A DNA stretch of 64,000 bases from Hydrogenophaga crocea (GTDB taxonomy: Bacteria; Pseudomonadota; Gammaproteobacteria; Burkholderiales; Burkholderiaceae_C). The stretch covers positions 992,001-1,056,000 of the forward strand of contig NZ_CP049989.1 in assembly GCF_011388215.1 (NCBI RefSeq), in the 5' to 3' direction. Under the pieces are notes generated by a model. That model was not told where the DNA came from and did not search any database. It saw only the letters and a program-made list of their open reading frames with translations. Numbering within the stretch: the first letter of the stretch is position 1; every line of letters begins with the position of its first letter. Positions 37,473-45,159 of this stretch are shown piece after piece. Position numbers and translations under genes: made by a program.

Positions 37473-38291
37473 TTGAAGATCGGCAAGGCCACCGTGCCGC
37501 AATCGGCCATCTGCGCCCACAACCCCGAGGCCATCGTCGTGCGCGGCGAGGACCTGTGCAACGGGCTCATCGGCCAGATCGGCTTCGGCGACTACTTCTT
37601 CCTGCTGCTCACCGGCCGCCGGCCCGATGCGCCCGCGAGCGCCGTGCTCAACGCCACGCTGGTGGCCATCGCCGAGCACGGTCTGGTGCCCAGCGTGCAG
37701 GCCGCGCGCATGACCCTGGCCGCGGCACCCGACGCGCTGCAGGGCGCGGTGGCCGCGGGCATCCTGGGCTGCGGCTCGGTGATCCTGGGCGCTTCCGAAA
37801 CCGCGGGCCGGCTGTTCGACGAGATCGATCGCGCCGCGCCGCAGCACGGCGGTGACCTGCGGGCCGCGGCGCGCGCCGTGGTGGCCGACTGGCGTTCGCG
37901 CGGCCAGGCCGTGCCGGGCTATGGCCACCCCGTGCACAAGGACCGCGACCCGCGCGTGGCCGCGCTGTTCCGCGAATCGCAGCGCGCCGGCGGCGGCCAG
38001 CGCTTCGTGCAGATCGCCGAAGCCGTGGAGGCGGTGCTGCCCGAGGTGATCGGCAAGCCGCTCAAGCTCAACGTGTCGGCCGCGATTCCCGCGGTGCTGC
38101 TGGGCGTGGGCTTTCCGCTGCGCGCGCTCAAGGGCGTGCCCATGCTCGCGCGCTGCGCGGGCCTGATCGCCCACATGGCCGAAGAGCTCGAACAACCCAT
38201 CGGATTCGCGCTGTCCTACCAGGCCACGCGCGAAGAGCGCTACACCGGCGTGGTGCCCGAGGGCTTCGTGCCGGTGCAGAAGATCGATTGA
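37473..38291 (+). CDS. Short citrate-synthase-like protein (citryl-CoA lyase type)
   Basis: 272 residues, about 60% of a normal citrate synthase. It retains the synthase signature GYGHPVHKDRDPR with the catalytic histidine and the core helices (LNVSAAIPAVLLGVGFPLRALKG), but lacks the N-terminal region of the full enzyme. Short members of this family are annotated citryl-CoA lyase and occur beside class III CoA-transferases. A joint role is plausible: the transferase activates a hydroxy-acid and this protein cleaves the CoA ester. The start is a TTG at 37473 after CTGGAGAC; no in-frame ATG fits. Substrate unknown. Confidence 0.75.
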   Translation: MKIGKATVPQSAICAHNPEAIVVRGEDLCNGLIGQIGFGDYFFLLLTGRRPDAPASAVLNATLVAIAEHGLVPSVQAARMTLAAAPDALQGAVAAGILGCGSVILGASETAGRLFDEIDRAAPQHGGDLRAAARAVVADWRSRGQAVPGYGHPVHKDRDPRVAALFRESQRAGGGQRFVQIAEAVEAVLPEVIGKPLKLNVSAAIPAVLLGVGFPLRALKGVPMLARCAGLIAHMAEELEQPIGFALSYQATREERYTGVVPEGFVPVQKID

Positions 38292-38304
38292 GGAGGACAC
38301 GGCC

Positions 38305-39447
38305 ATGATCCCCGTACTCAAAGGCCTGCGCGTGGTCGAGCACGGCACCTTCATCACCGGCCCCGCGGCCGCCATGGTGCTGGCCGACATGGGCGCCGAG
38401 GTGGTGAAGGTGGAACTCCCCGGCACGGGCGATCCGTTCCGCGCCTTCAAGGGCGGGCTCTACAGCCCGCACTACCAGACCTACAACCGCAACAAGCACA
38501 GCGTGGCGCTGGACACGCGCAAGCCCGAAGACCGCGCCACCTTCGACCGCCTCATCGAGGGCGCGGACGTCTACATCCAGAACTTCCGTCCGGGCTTTGC
38601 CGAGCAGATCCACGCCGGCGAGGCGCGGCTGCGCGAGATGAACCCGCGCCTGATCTACTGCGCCATCAGCGGCTTCGGGCCCGACGGCCCGTCGGCCAGC
38701 CGCCCGAGCTACGACACCGTGGCCCAGGCCGCCAGCGGCTTCCTGCGCCTGCTCGTGAACCCCGAGAACCCGCGCGTGGTGGGCCCGGCCATCGCCGACG
38801 CCATGACCGGCTACTACGCGGCCTTCGGCATCCTGGGCGCGCTGCACGCGCGCCACGCCAGCGGCGAAGGCCGGCGCGTGGACGTGTCCATGTTCGAGGC
38901 CATGACCCACTTCAACCTCGACGCCTTCACCCACCTGTTCTCGGTGGGCGAGGTCATGGGCCCCTACAGCCGGCCCAGCGTGTCGCAGAGCTACGTGCTC
39001 GAATGCGCCTGCGGCGGCTGGATCGCGCTGCACATGTCCTCGCCCGAGAAGTTCTGGCAGGGCCTGGCGCTGGCCATGGACAAGCCCGACATCTTCGAGG
39101 ACGAGCGCTTCTGCGACCGCTTCGCGCGCATCACCCACCAGGACGCGCTGATCGGCGTGCTGCGCGACATCTTCAAGCGACGCCCGCGCAGCGAATGGTG
39201 CGAACGCCTGCTCGCGCAGGACGTGCCGCATGCGCCCATGTACCGCACCGACGAGGTGCCCGACGACCCGCAGGCCCGGCACCTGCAGCTCTTCGTGGAC
39301 ATGCAGCACCCCACCATGGGCCCCTCGCGCACGGTGCGCTCGCCCATCAGCTTCGACGGCCAGCGCAACCTGCAGGTGACGCCGCCGCCCACGCTGGGCG
39401 AGCACAACGCGCTGTACGCGCAAGGCTGGCCCCAAGCCGCACGCTGA
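38305..39447 (+). CDS. CaiB/BaiF class III CoA-transferase
   Basis: 380 residues. Family III features: LKGLRVVEHGTFITGPAAAMVLADMGAEVVKVE at the N-terminus, the catalytic Asp in the RNKHSVALDTRKPEDRATF/NFRPG region (near 165 by family comparison), and GRRVDVSMFEAMTHFN. Such enzymes move CoA between carboxylic acids such as oxalate, formate, succinate, carnitine or itaconate. It follows the citrate-synthase-like gene by 13 bp and is followed by a Bug protein and a TRAP binding protein, forming an activation/uptake operon. Substrate unknown. Confidence 0.88.
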   Translation: MIPVLKGLRVVEHGTFITGPAAAMVLADMGAEVVKVELPGTGDPFRAFKGGLYSPHYQTYNRNKHSVALDTRKPEDRATFDRLIEGADVYIQNFRPGFAEQIHAGEARLREMNPRLIYCAISGFGPDGPSASRPSYDTVAQAASGFLRLLVNPENPRVVGPAIADAMTGYYAAFGILGALHARHASGEGRRVDVSMFEAMTHFNLDAFTHLFSVGEVMGPYSRPSVSQSYVLECACGGWIALHMSSPEKFWQGLALAMDKPDIFEDERFCDRFARITHQDALIGVLRDIFKRRPRSEWCERLLAQDVPHAPMYRTDEVPDDPQARHLQLFVDMQHPTMGPSRTVRSPISFDGQRNLQVTPPPTLGEHNALYAQGWPQAAR

Positions 39448-39477
39448 CCCCCCCAAAAAAAACACCGGAGACACCGC

Positions 39478-40461
39478 ATGACCCGTTCCCTGCCCAACCG
39501 CCGAGAAGCCCTGATCACGCTGGGCGCCGCGGCCGGCGCCTTCGCGCTGCCCGCTGCCGCCCAGAGCTACCCCGACCGCCCGCTGCGCGTGGTGGTGCCC
39601 TTCGGCCCCGGCACCACCACCGACATCATTGCGCGCATCGTGGGCGAAGGCCTGGGCCGCGAGCTCGGGCAATCGATCGTGGTGGACAACCGCGCGGGCG
39701 CGGGCGGCACCGTGGGCTCGGCCCAGGTGGCGCGCGGCGCGGCCGACGGCTACCAGCTCGTGATGGGCACGGTGGGCACGCACGCCATCAACGCCACGCT
39801 GTTCAAGAACCTCAGCTACGACCCGCTCAAGGACTTCGCGCCCGTGGCGCTGGTGGGCTACACGCCCACCTTCCTCGTGGTGGCCGGCGACGGGCCGCTC
39901 AAGACCCTGGCCGACCTGAAGGCCAAGGCCGCGCAGGGGCAGGGCGCCACCTTCGCCTCGGCCGGCAACGGCACCTCGGGCCACCTCGCGGGCGAACTGC
40001 TCAAGAACCGCCTGGGCGGGCAGATGCTGCACGTGCCCTACAAGGAAGGCGGCATGGCCATGAACGACGTGATGACCGGCCGCGCCGACTTCATGTTCTA
40101 CCACCCGGCCGCCGTGCTGCCCCACATGCAGGCCGGCAAGCTGCGCGCGCTCGGCGTGTCCAGCGCGCAGCGCAGCGCCGCCGCGCGCGACGTGCCCACG
40201 ATTGCCGAGCAGACCGGCAGCGACTTCGACCTGGTCGCCTGGTTCATGCTGTACGCGCCCGCGGCCACGCACGCGCCGGTGCTGGCGCGGCTGCGCCAGG
40301 CCACGGCCGCCGCGCTCACCAAGGGCGACACCGCGGGCAAGCTGGCCGCGCAGGGCGTGGAACAGCGCCCGCTCGGCCCCGAGGCCATGGACGCCTTCGG
40401 CCGCAGCGAAGTGGCCAAGTGGGCCGCGCTGGTGCGGCAGTCGGGCGCCCAGGTGGACTGA
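39478..40461 (+). CDS. Bug/TctC-family binding protein
   Basis: 327 residues. The signal sequence (about 1-29) has a twin-arginine pattern (NRREALITLGAAAGAFA), hinting at Tat export. Family blocks: VVVPFGPGTTTDIIARI, VDNRAGAGGTVGSAQ, YDPLKDFAPVALVG and HVPYKEGGMAMNDVMTGRADFMF. ATG after GGAGACACCGC. Fourth gene of the second dioxygenase operon, 30 bp after the CoA-transferase. No TctAB partners present. Confidence 0.9.
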   Translation: MTRSLPNRREALITLGAAAGAFALPAAAQSYPDRPLRVVVPFGPGTTTDIIARIVGEGLGRELGQSIVVDNRAGAGGTVGSAQVARGAADGYQLVMGTVGTHAINATLFKNLSYDPLKDFAPVALVGYTPTFLVVAGDGPLKTLADLKAKAAQGQGATFASAGNGTSGHLAGELLKNRLGGQMLHVPYKEGGMAMNDVMTGRADFMFYHPAAVLPHMQAGKLRALGVSSAQRSAAARDVPTIAEQTGSDFDLVAWFMLYAPAATHAPVLARLRQATAAALTKGDTAGKLAAQGVEQRPLGPEAMDAFGRSEVAKWAALVRQSGAQVD

Positions 40462-40474
40462 GCGCGGCGCCAGC

Positions 40475-40505
40475 GCGATTTGACAGAGCGATTTGACAGA
40501 GCGAT
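40475..40505. repeat. 13-bp tandem repeat (2.4 copies)
   Basis: GCGATTTGACAGA occurs twice head to tail (40475-40487, 40488-40500), followed by a partial GCGAT. It lies in the 72-bp gap between the Bug and TRAP binding-protein genes, 29 bp before the latter's start. Likely a slippage duplication; it is far enough upstream not to touch the GGAGACAAG ribosome-binding site at 40524-40532. Confidence 0.8.
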
Positions 40506-40533
40506 CGATCCCCAACCACAAACGGAGACAAGC

Positions 40534-41619
40534 ATGCAACGTTCGACTTTCGTCCGCCTCACGGCCATTGCGCTGGCGGCCGCGGCCCTGTCCGGGGCCG
40601 CCACGGCCCAGCAGGTGATCAACCTCACCGTGGCGTCCAGCCACCCCACCACCATCCCGTGGGTCGGCTTCATCAAGGACGTGTTCATGCCCGAGGTGGA
40701 CAAGCGCCTGGCCGCGGGCGGCAAGTACAAGATCCAGTGGAAAGAGGCCTTCGGCGGCCAGCTCTACAAGGCCAACGCCACGCTCACCAGCGTGGAGCAG
40801 GGCATCACCGACATCGGCTGGGTGTTCAGCTACCTCGAGCCCGCCAAGATGCCGCTGTCGCAGCTGAGCGCGCACACGCCGTTCACCACCAGCGACCCGC
40901 GCATCGTGCTCGGCGCCATGACCGAGATGATCGAGAAGAACCCGGCCTTCAAGGCCGAGTGGGACAAGTACAACATCGTCTTCCTCGGCGCCACCGGCTC
41001 CGACACCTACGACATCTGGACCAAGAACCCGGTGAAGTCGGTGGACGACCTCAAGGGCCGCAAGCTGTCGGCGCCGGGCATCCTGGGCGTGTGGCTGCGC
41101 GGCGTGGGCGCCACGCCGGTCGACGGCGCGCTCACCACCTACTACACGGACATCCAGACCGGCGTGAGCGAGGGCGTGGTCTCGTTGGCCACCGGCATCC
41201 TGCCGGCCAAGGTTTACGAGGTCGCGCCCTACATCACCAAGGTGAACATGGGCGTGGTGTTCTCGGGCGGTGTGGCCATCAACAAGGACAGTTGGGCCAA
41301 GCTGCCGCCCGAGGTGCAGCAGGCCATGCGCGAGGCCGGCGCCGAGTACACCCGCCGCCACGGCGAAGACCTGCTGCAGCGCCACCAGACCGCCATGAAC
41401 CGCATGGTCGAACTCGGCAAGACGCAGAACCCGCCCGTGACCGTGACGCCCATGTCCGAGGCCGACCGCCGCAAGTGGATCGACAACATGCCCAACCTCG
41501 CGGGCGAGTGGGTGAAGAACAACGAGGCGCGCGGCGTGCAGGCCCGCGCGCTGCTCACCCAGTACATGGCCGCGGTGAAGGCGCGTGGCGCCAAGCCCGA
41601 GCGCGACTGGGAGAAGTGA
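40534..41619 (+). CDS. TRAP solute-binding protein, orphan
   Basis: 361 residues with a signal peptide (about 1-25, ending ATAQQ) and the DctP layout also seen in the 31279 protein: ASSHPTTIPWVGF, FGGQLYKANATLTSVEQGITDIGWVF, SAPGILGVWLRGVGATPVDGALTTYYTDIQTG. Overall similarity to that paralogue is high across the length. No DctQ/DctM gene accompanies it, so it may hand its ligand to the permease at 32387-34265 or to one elsewhere. ATG after GGAGACAAG. A strong terminator follows at 41711. Confidence 0.9.
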   Translation: MQRSTFVRLTAIALAAAALSGAATAQQVINLTVASSHPTTIPWVGFIKDVFMPEVDKRLAAGGKYKIQWKEAFGGQLYKANATLTSVEQGITDIGWVFSYLEPAKMPLSQLSAHTPFTTSDPRIVLGAMTEMIEKNPAFKAEWDKYNIVFLGATGSDTYDIWTKNPVKSVDDLKGRKLSAPGILGVWLRGVGATPVDGALTTYYTDIQTGVSEGVVSLATGILPAKVYEVAPYITKVNMGVVFSGGVAINKDSWAKLPPEVQQAMREAGAEYTRRHGEDLLQRHQTAMNRMVELGKTQNPPVTVTPMSEADRRKWIDNMPNLAGEWVKNNEARGVQARALLTQYMAAVKARGAKPERDWEK

Positions 41620-41680
41620 GGCCCGCGCGGGCGCAGCGATCACCAATCGAACACCTCTGGCACAGGGGTGGGGAGATACC

Positions 41681-41708
41681 GGAACCGGGTATGCACCCGG
41701 ATCACTCA
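41681..41708 (+). promoter_or_regulatory. Candidate hrp-box (HrpL-type ECF sigma) promoter
   Basis: GGAACC (41681-41686) is followed after 15 bases by TCACTCA (41702-41708), matching the HrpL consensus GGAACC-N15/16-CCACNNA with one mismatch. Transcription would begin near 41715, giving a leader of about 50 bases to the CesT-like chaperone gene at 41766. A hairpin (CCGGGT-N4-ACCCGG, 41685-41700) lies inside the spacer, a reason for caution. The second copy before the paralogous gene at 45160 supports it. Confidence 0.55.
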
Positions 41709-41710
41709 AG

Positions 41711-41738
41711 GGCGGGCCTCTCAAGGCCCGCCTTTTTT
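41711..41738 (+). terminator. Rho-independent terminator
   Basis: GGCGGGCCT (41711-41719) pairs with AGGCCCGCC (41724-41732) around a 4-base loop CTCA, followed by six T. It ends the second dioxygenase/CoA-transferase/TRAP operon. A transcript from the candidate hrp box would start inside the 5' arm and so lose most of the hairpin, which would let both signals coexist. Confidence 0.9.
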
Positions 41739-41765
41739 CCCCATACCGATTCAGAGGAGCGAACG

Positions 41766-42245
41766 ATGAACGCCTTACCCGACATGGCGCGGCTGTGCCG
41801 CGAGGCCAGCCAGGCCCTGGGCCTGGACGATGTGAACGCGCTGGCGCAGGGCCACACCGTCGAGATCGACGGTGTGCTGGTGGCGCTGCACCACGGCGAG
41901 GGCCTGAGCTGGCCGGTGGTGGTGGCCGAGATCGGTGCGGCCGCGCCCGACCAGGCGCTCGACGTGTACCGCCGCCTGCTGCAGGTGCAGCTCATGAGCG
42001 CCGACCAGACCGACCTGCGCTTCGGCCTCAACCCGTTCCGCGACACGGTGGTGCTGTCGCAAACGGTGCGCTTCGGGCCCGGCGCGGCGCAGGCGGCGGC
42101 GCTCGCGGCCATCGTGAAGGCCACGGCGGCGCAGGCCGGCGAGTGGCGCGACAGCCTGCTCGTGGGCGACGCGCACGAGGCGTTCGACGACGCACCCGAC
42201 GCCGCCCACGGCCCCGATCCGCTGTGCCACGCCCTGCGCGCCTGA
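41766..42245 (+). CDS. CesT-like type III secretion chaperone
   Basis: 159-residue acidic protein with the Tir/CesT class I chaperone pattern: a first helix (ARLCREASQALGLDDV), the strand pair HTVEIDGVLVALHH, a second helix ending in YRRLLQVQL, the strands DLRFGLNPFRDTVVLSQTVRF and a last helix ending WRDSLL. Such dimeric chaperones keep an effector's N-terminus unfolded and deliver it to the secretion ATPase; they are usually encoded beside their client. The client here would be the 717-residue protein that starts 10 bp downstream. No secretion apparatus genes are in the window. Family call by pattern recognition only. Confidence 0.72.
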   Translation: MNALPDMARLCREASQALGLDDVNALAQGHTVEIDGVLVALHHGEGLSWPVVVAEIGAAAPDQALDVYRRLLQVQLMSADQTDLRFGLNPFRDTVVLSQTVRFGPGAAQAAALAAIVKATAAQAGEWRDSLLVGDAHEAFDDAPDAAHGPDPLCHALRA

Positions 42246-42255
42246 GGATGCCTCC

Positions 42256-44409
42256 ATGTATCGCACCGGCATCCAGCGCAGCACCACGCTGCCCACACGC
42301 CATCGCGAGTCCGTGGCCTCCTGCACGCGCAGCCCGTCGCAGCCCGGCCGCGCCAGTGTGCTGGCGCAGGAGGAACCCGTGGCCACCGAGCGGTCGGTCA
42401 CGGGCGATCGCCCGGCCAGCGCACACGACTCGCTGCCCATCGCGCTGCCCATCGCGTTGCCCATCGCCCTGACCATCACGCCCCCCGAGACACCGCCCCG
42501 GACACCACCCGGCTCACCCCGCCCCCCACGGCGCCAGCGCGCCGGCCCGCCGCCGCCGGGCTATGTGCCGCGTTCGCCGCGCCAGCCCATGCTGCGCGAA
42601 CTGGGCCGCCAGATCGAGCCCGTGTACGGGCACTCGGCCCTCGTGCTGCACACCACGCGCGCCCATGCGACGGCCCCGCCCGACATCGAAGCCGCCCCGC
42701 GCCTGTGGCAGCTGACCTACAACTACTGCACCGGCGCGGGCGTGTACGCGAGCTCGTTCGCGATCGGCTCGCTGGCATCGGCCGCGGTGAGCCCGCTGAA
42801 CCCGCTGGCGGCGGGCGTGCTGTTCGACCTCGTCGCCCCCTTGCTGCACGGCTCCATGGGCGAAGCCGTGGGCATGATGATCCGCAAGAACCGCGGCGCG
42901 GCCTACAGCTCGCCCGACACCGACGCCTGGCGCGCCTGCAGCGACGCGCTGGCCGACTGGCTGCAGGCGCGCTGCGCGGGCGATCGCGCGGGTCTGGAAG
43001 ACGCCTGCGAACGCTTCAACACCGAGGTGATCCAGCTCTGGCGGCGCTGGGGCCGGCCCGCGCACACCGACGCGCTGGGCGACGCGCACACGATCGACCT
43101 GCGCGCACAGCTGATCGACCTGCGCACGCCGCTCAAGGCCATGGGCATGGGCTTCCTGGTCGACGAGGTGGCCTTCGCCTGGTTCGCCATTGCCTACGCG
43201 GGCGCGGGCCGGGTCGCGGTGGAATTGCTGCGGCAGGTGGCGCAGGGCGCGCGCGAGTGGGGCCTGCGCGAGGCCTACCGCTTTTCCTTCTACAACTTCC
43301 TCAACCACCTCGCCTGGGGCGCGGGCATGGGCGGCTCGTTCACCACGGTTCAGCAGAACGCCATGCGCAGCCTCGTCTACCCCGACGCGGTGCAGCCCGA
43401 TGGCGGCGTGCACAGCACGCAAGCCCGCGAGCGCAAGATCGCGGCGCTGCGCGATCGCATCCAGGTGCTGCGCGACCACCACACCGGGCTCAACCAGGCG
43501 GCGACGCGGCGCGCCAACGAACTGGCGCCGCTCTCGCCCGTTCACGACGAAGAACACACGGCCCTGTGCGAGGCCATGAAGCTGATCGAGGCCGCGGTGG
43601 CGCGGCGCGAGGCGGAGATCACGCACCTGCAGCGGCAGGGCGAGCTCAGCCGCCTGGAGCGCGACGACCAGACCTTTCGCGCCAACATGCGCACCCTGTT
43701 CTCGCCGCCGCTGCGGCGCAACCAGATCGCGCGCCTGGCGGGCAACGTCGCCTGCCTGATGCCTTATGTCGCGAGCATGACGGGCCTGGCGGCCACCAAT
43801 GCGGCCCATGCACGCCAGTTGGTGGCCGCGCAGCACGGGGGCCCGGCGGTGACGGCCGAACAGGCGCAGCAGGTCGCGCTGGCCAACACCTTCATGGGCT
43901 CGCGGCTGATCGGCTTCTGGTACGGCCGCACGTTTCTGCAGGCCGGCTTCAAGTTCGGCTATGGCATCGGTGCGGGCCTGTACCAGCGCTGGCGCGGCAC
44001 GCCGGCCGACGAGGTGATGCGCATGCCCCCGGTGGCCGATCCGCCGCCCCAAGCCCACGCCGAGGCCGACACCGACGCCGACACCGGGGCCGACACCGGG
44101 GCCCATCGCTCCGCGCAGGCGGTGCAGAGTTCCGTGGTCGAGACCGAGGTGGGGCCGTTCTTCATGCCCGACAGCGAAGGCGACGGGGGCGAAGCCAGCG
44201 GTGCGCCGGTGCGCATCAGGACCACGCTCGAGGAGGGGCAGGAAGAACTCGAGCGCAACCTCGCGGACCTGCACCGGCGCCACGGCCCTCAGCGCACGAT
44301 CGAACTGCTCACCGCACTGAACGCGGTGATCAAGGCCGAGATCGAGGACTCGCGCCGCGGTCGCGACAGCGAGGACAGCGAAAGCGGCGGCGGCGAGGCG
44401 CCCGCTTGA
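42256..44409 (+). CDS. Large membrane-associated protein, candidate type III effector/translocator (paralogue A)
   Basis: 717 residues, no recognised domain. Residues 1-140 are disordered and rich in Ser, Thr, Arg and Pro, the composition of type III secretion signals, and include a LPIA repeat at 60-75. The core (about 150-580) has hydrophobic segments near 157-198, 303-322, 493-515 and 555-575 and a charged coiled region at 390-480. The tail has an Asp/Thr/Gly repeat (DTDADTGADTGA near 605-616). The core aligns along its whole length with the protein at 45160 (GAGVYASSFAIGSL versus GAGVFSASFAIGSL; WFAIAYAGAGRVA versus WFAIAYMGAGRVA). Encoded directly after a CesT-like chaperone. Confidence 0.75.
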   Translation: MYRTGIQRSTTLPTRHRESVASCTRSPSQPGRASVLAQEEPVATERSVTGDRPASAHDSLPIALPIALPIALTITPPETPPRTPPGSPRPPRRQRAGPPPPGYVPRSPRQPMLRELGRQIEPVYGHSALVLHTTRAHATAPPDIEAAPRLWQLTYNYCTGAGVYASSFAIGSLASAAVSPLNPLAAGVLFDLVAPLLHGSMGEAVGMMIRKNRGAAYSSPDTDAWRACSDALADWLQARCAGDRAGLEDACERFNTEVIQLWRRWGRPAHTDALGDAHTIDLRAQLIDLRTPLKAMGMGFLVDEVAFAWFAIAYAGAGRVAVELLRQVAQGAREWGLREAYRFSFYNFLNHLAWGAGMGGSFTTVQQNAMRSLVYPDAVQPDGGVHSTQARERKIAALRDRIQVLRDHHTGLNQAATRRANELAPLSPVHDEEHTALCEAMKLIEAAVARREAEITHLQRQGELSRLERDDQTFRANMRTLFSPPLRRNQIARLAGNVACLMPYVASMTGLAATNAAHARQLVAAQHGGPAVTAEQAQQVALANTFMGSRLIGFWYGRTFLQAGFKFGYGIGAGLYQRWRGTPADEVMRMPPVADPPPQAHAEADTDADTGADTGAHRSAQAVQSSVVETEVGPFFMPDSEGDGGEASGAPVRIRTTLEEGQEELERNLADLHRRHGPQRTIELLTALNAVIKAEIEDSRRGRDSEDSESGGGEAPA
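42433..42480 (+). repeat. 12-bp in-frame tandem repeat
   Basis: Four head-to-tail copies of a 12-bp unit (consensus CTGCCCATCGCG; first two identical, the others with one to three changes) encode LPIA-LPIA-LPIA-LTIT inside the disordered N-terminus of paralogue A. Length changes in this unit keep frame, so it may vary among strains. Confidence 0.85.
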
Positions 44410-44410
44410 G

Positions 44411-45049
44411 TCAGCGCGCCGCGGCCTCGGCCCCGATCAGGGCGGCGCCGGGCGGCGCGTGGGCCGCATCGCGCACCAGGCACAGCAGGCGCACGGGCTG
44501 CGGGTAGGCCGCACTGCGCGCCTGCAGCAGGGCCGCGGTCTCGCGCAGGCGATCGGGGGCCAGGCCCACGGCCAGCAGCAGCGTGGGCCGGCGCGGCACG
44601 AAGCGGCGCAGGGCTTCGGGCGCGTCCCGCAGTTCGCCGCAGTCCCAGGGCTGGCGCGGGTGGCGCGCGCGCCACCACCACAGCTCGTGCCACTTCACCG
44701 CGAGCTTCAGGCGCAGCCCGGCCCAGCGCGAGCGCGCGGCGAGGGCGGCGAGCTCGTCATTGCGGTCGAGGTCGCGCGCGAAGCGCTGGCAGGCGTGCAG
44801 CGCGGGCCCTGGCCCGGGCGCCACCAGCGCCGCGCAGCTGAAGCGCTGCGCCACCTCGGGCAGGGCATGGGGCCGCCACCAGGGCGCGCGCCCGCTGCCC
44901 AGGCCCGCGTGGCTCCAGCGCTGCAAGGCCTCGCTCAGGCCGGCGGGCTCGCCGCCGCTCGCCGCGGGCGCGGCCGCGATGTCGCGCAGGGCCTGCGCGT
45001 CGAAGCGCGCGAGCAGCCGTCCGCGCCAGGGCAGGGTGGGGGTGTTCAT
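44411..45049 (-). CDS. Hypothetical protein between the two paralogues
   Basis: 212 residues, not recognised. Arg/Ala-rich with several Trp (WWRP, KWHELWWWRARHP), a central charged stretch RFARDLDRNDELAALAARSRW and a final alpha/beta-looking segment (RPTLLLAVGLAP... VRLLCLVRDA). No signal peptide or membrane helix. ATG 45049 chosen; a longer reading would cover the promoter of the 45160 gene. It lies antisense, 1 bp from the end of paralogue A and divergent from paralogue B, so it may belong to the same secretion-related island, but nothing proves this. Confidence 0.6.
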   Translation of the reverse strand: MNTPTLPWRGRLLARFDAQALRDIAAAPAASGGEPAGLSEALQRWSHAGLGSGRAPWWRPHALPEVAQRFSCAALVAPGPGPALHACQRFARDLDRNDELAALAARSRWAGLRLKLAVKWHELWWWRARHPRQPWDCGELRDAPEALRRFVPRRPTLLLAVGLAPDRLRETAALLQARSAAYPQPVRLLCLVRDAAHAPPGAALIGAEAAAR

Positions 45050-45097
45050 CGGCGCGATGGTAAGGGTGGTCAGGGCGGGCCTTGATGCCGAAGTGAG

Positions 45098-45126
45098 GGA
45101 ACCGCGGCCTCGCATCGCCGCACTCA
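45098..45126 (+). promoter_or_regulatory. Candidate hrp-box promoter, second copy
   Basis: GGAACC (45098-45103), a 16-base spacer, then GCACTCA (45120-45126); the HrpL consensus is GGAACC-N15/16-CCACNNA, so one base differs. A start near 45132 gives a leader of about 28 bases containing GAGGAAA (45147-45153) before the TTG at 45160. Shares GGAACCG and CACTCA with the element at 41681, but not the spacer hairpin. Confidence 0.58.
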
Positions 45127-45159
45127 GGCGGTCTTGCCCCCCGACCGAGGAAACGCGCC

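Noticed and set aside
40475..40505. CRISPR-like or attachment-site repeat
   Set aside because: Only 2.4 head-to-tail copies without spacers; a simple tandem duplication.
38128..41724. 1198-codon minus-strand open frame
   Set aside because: Antisense shadow of the CoA-transferase, Bug and TRAP genes; His/Arg/Gly composition without any domain.
41620..41765. PIP box (TTCG-N16-TTCG) for HrpX-type control of the chaperone gene
   Set aside because: No TTCG occurs in this interval on the plus strand.
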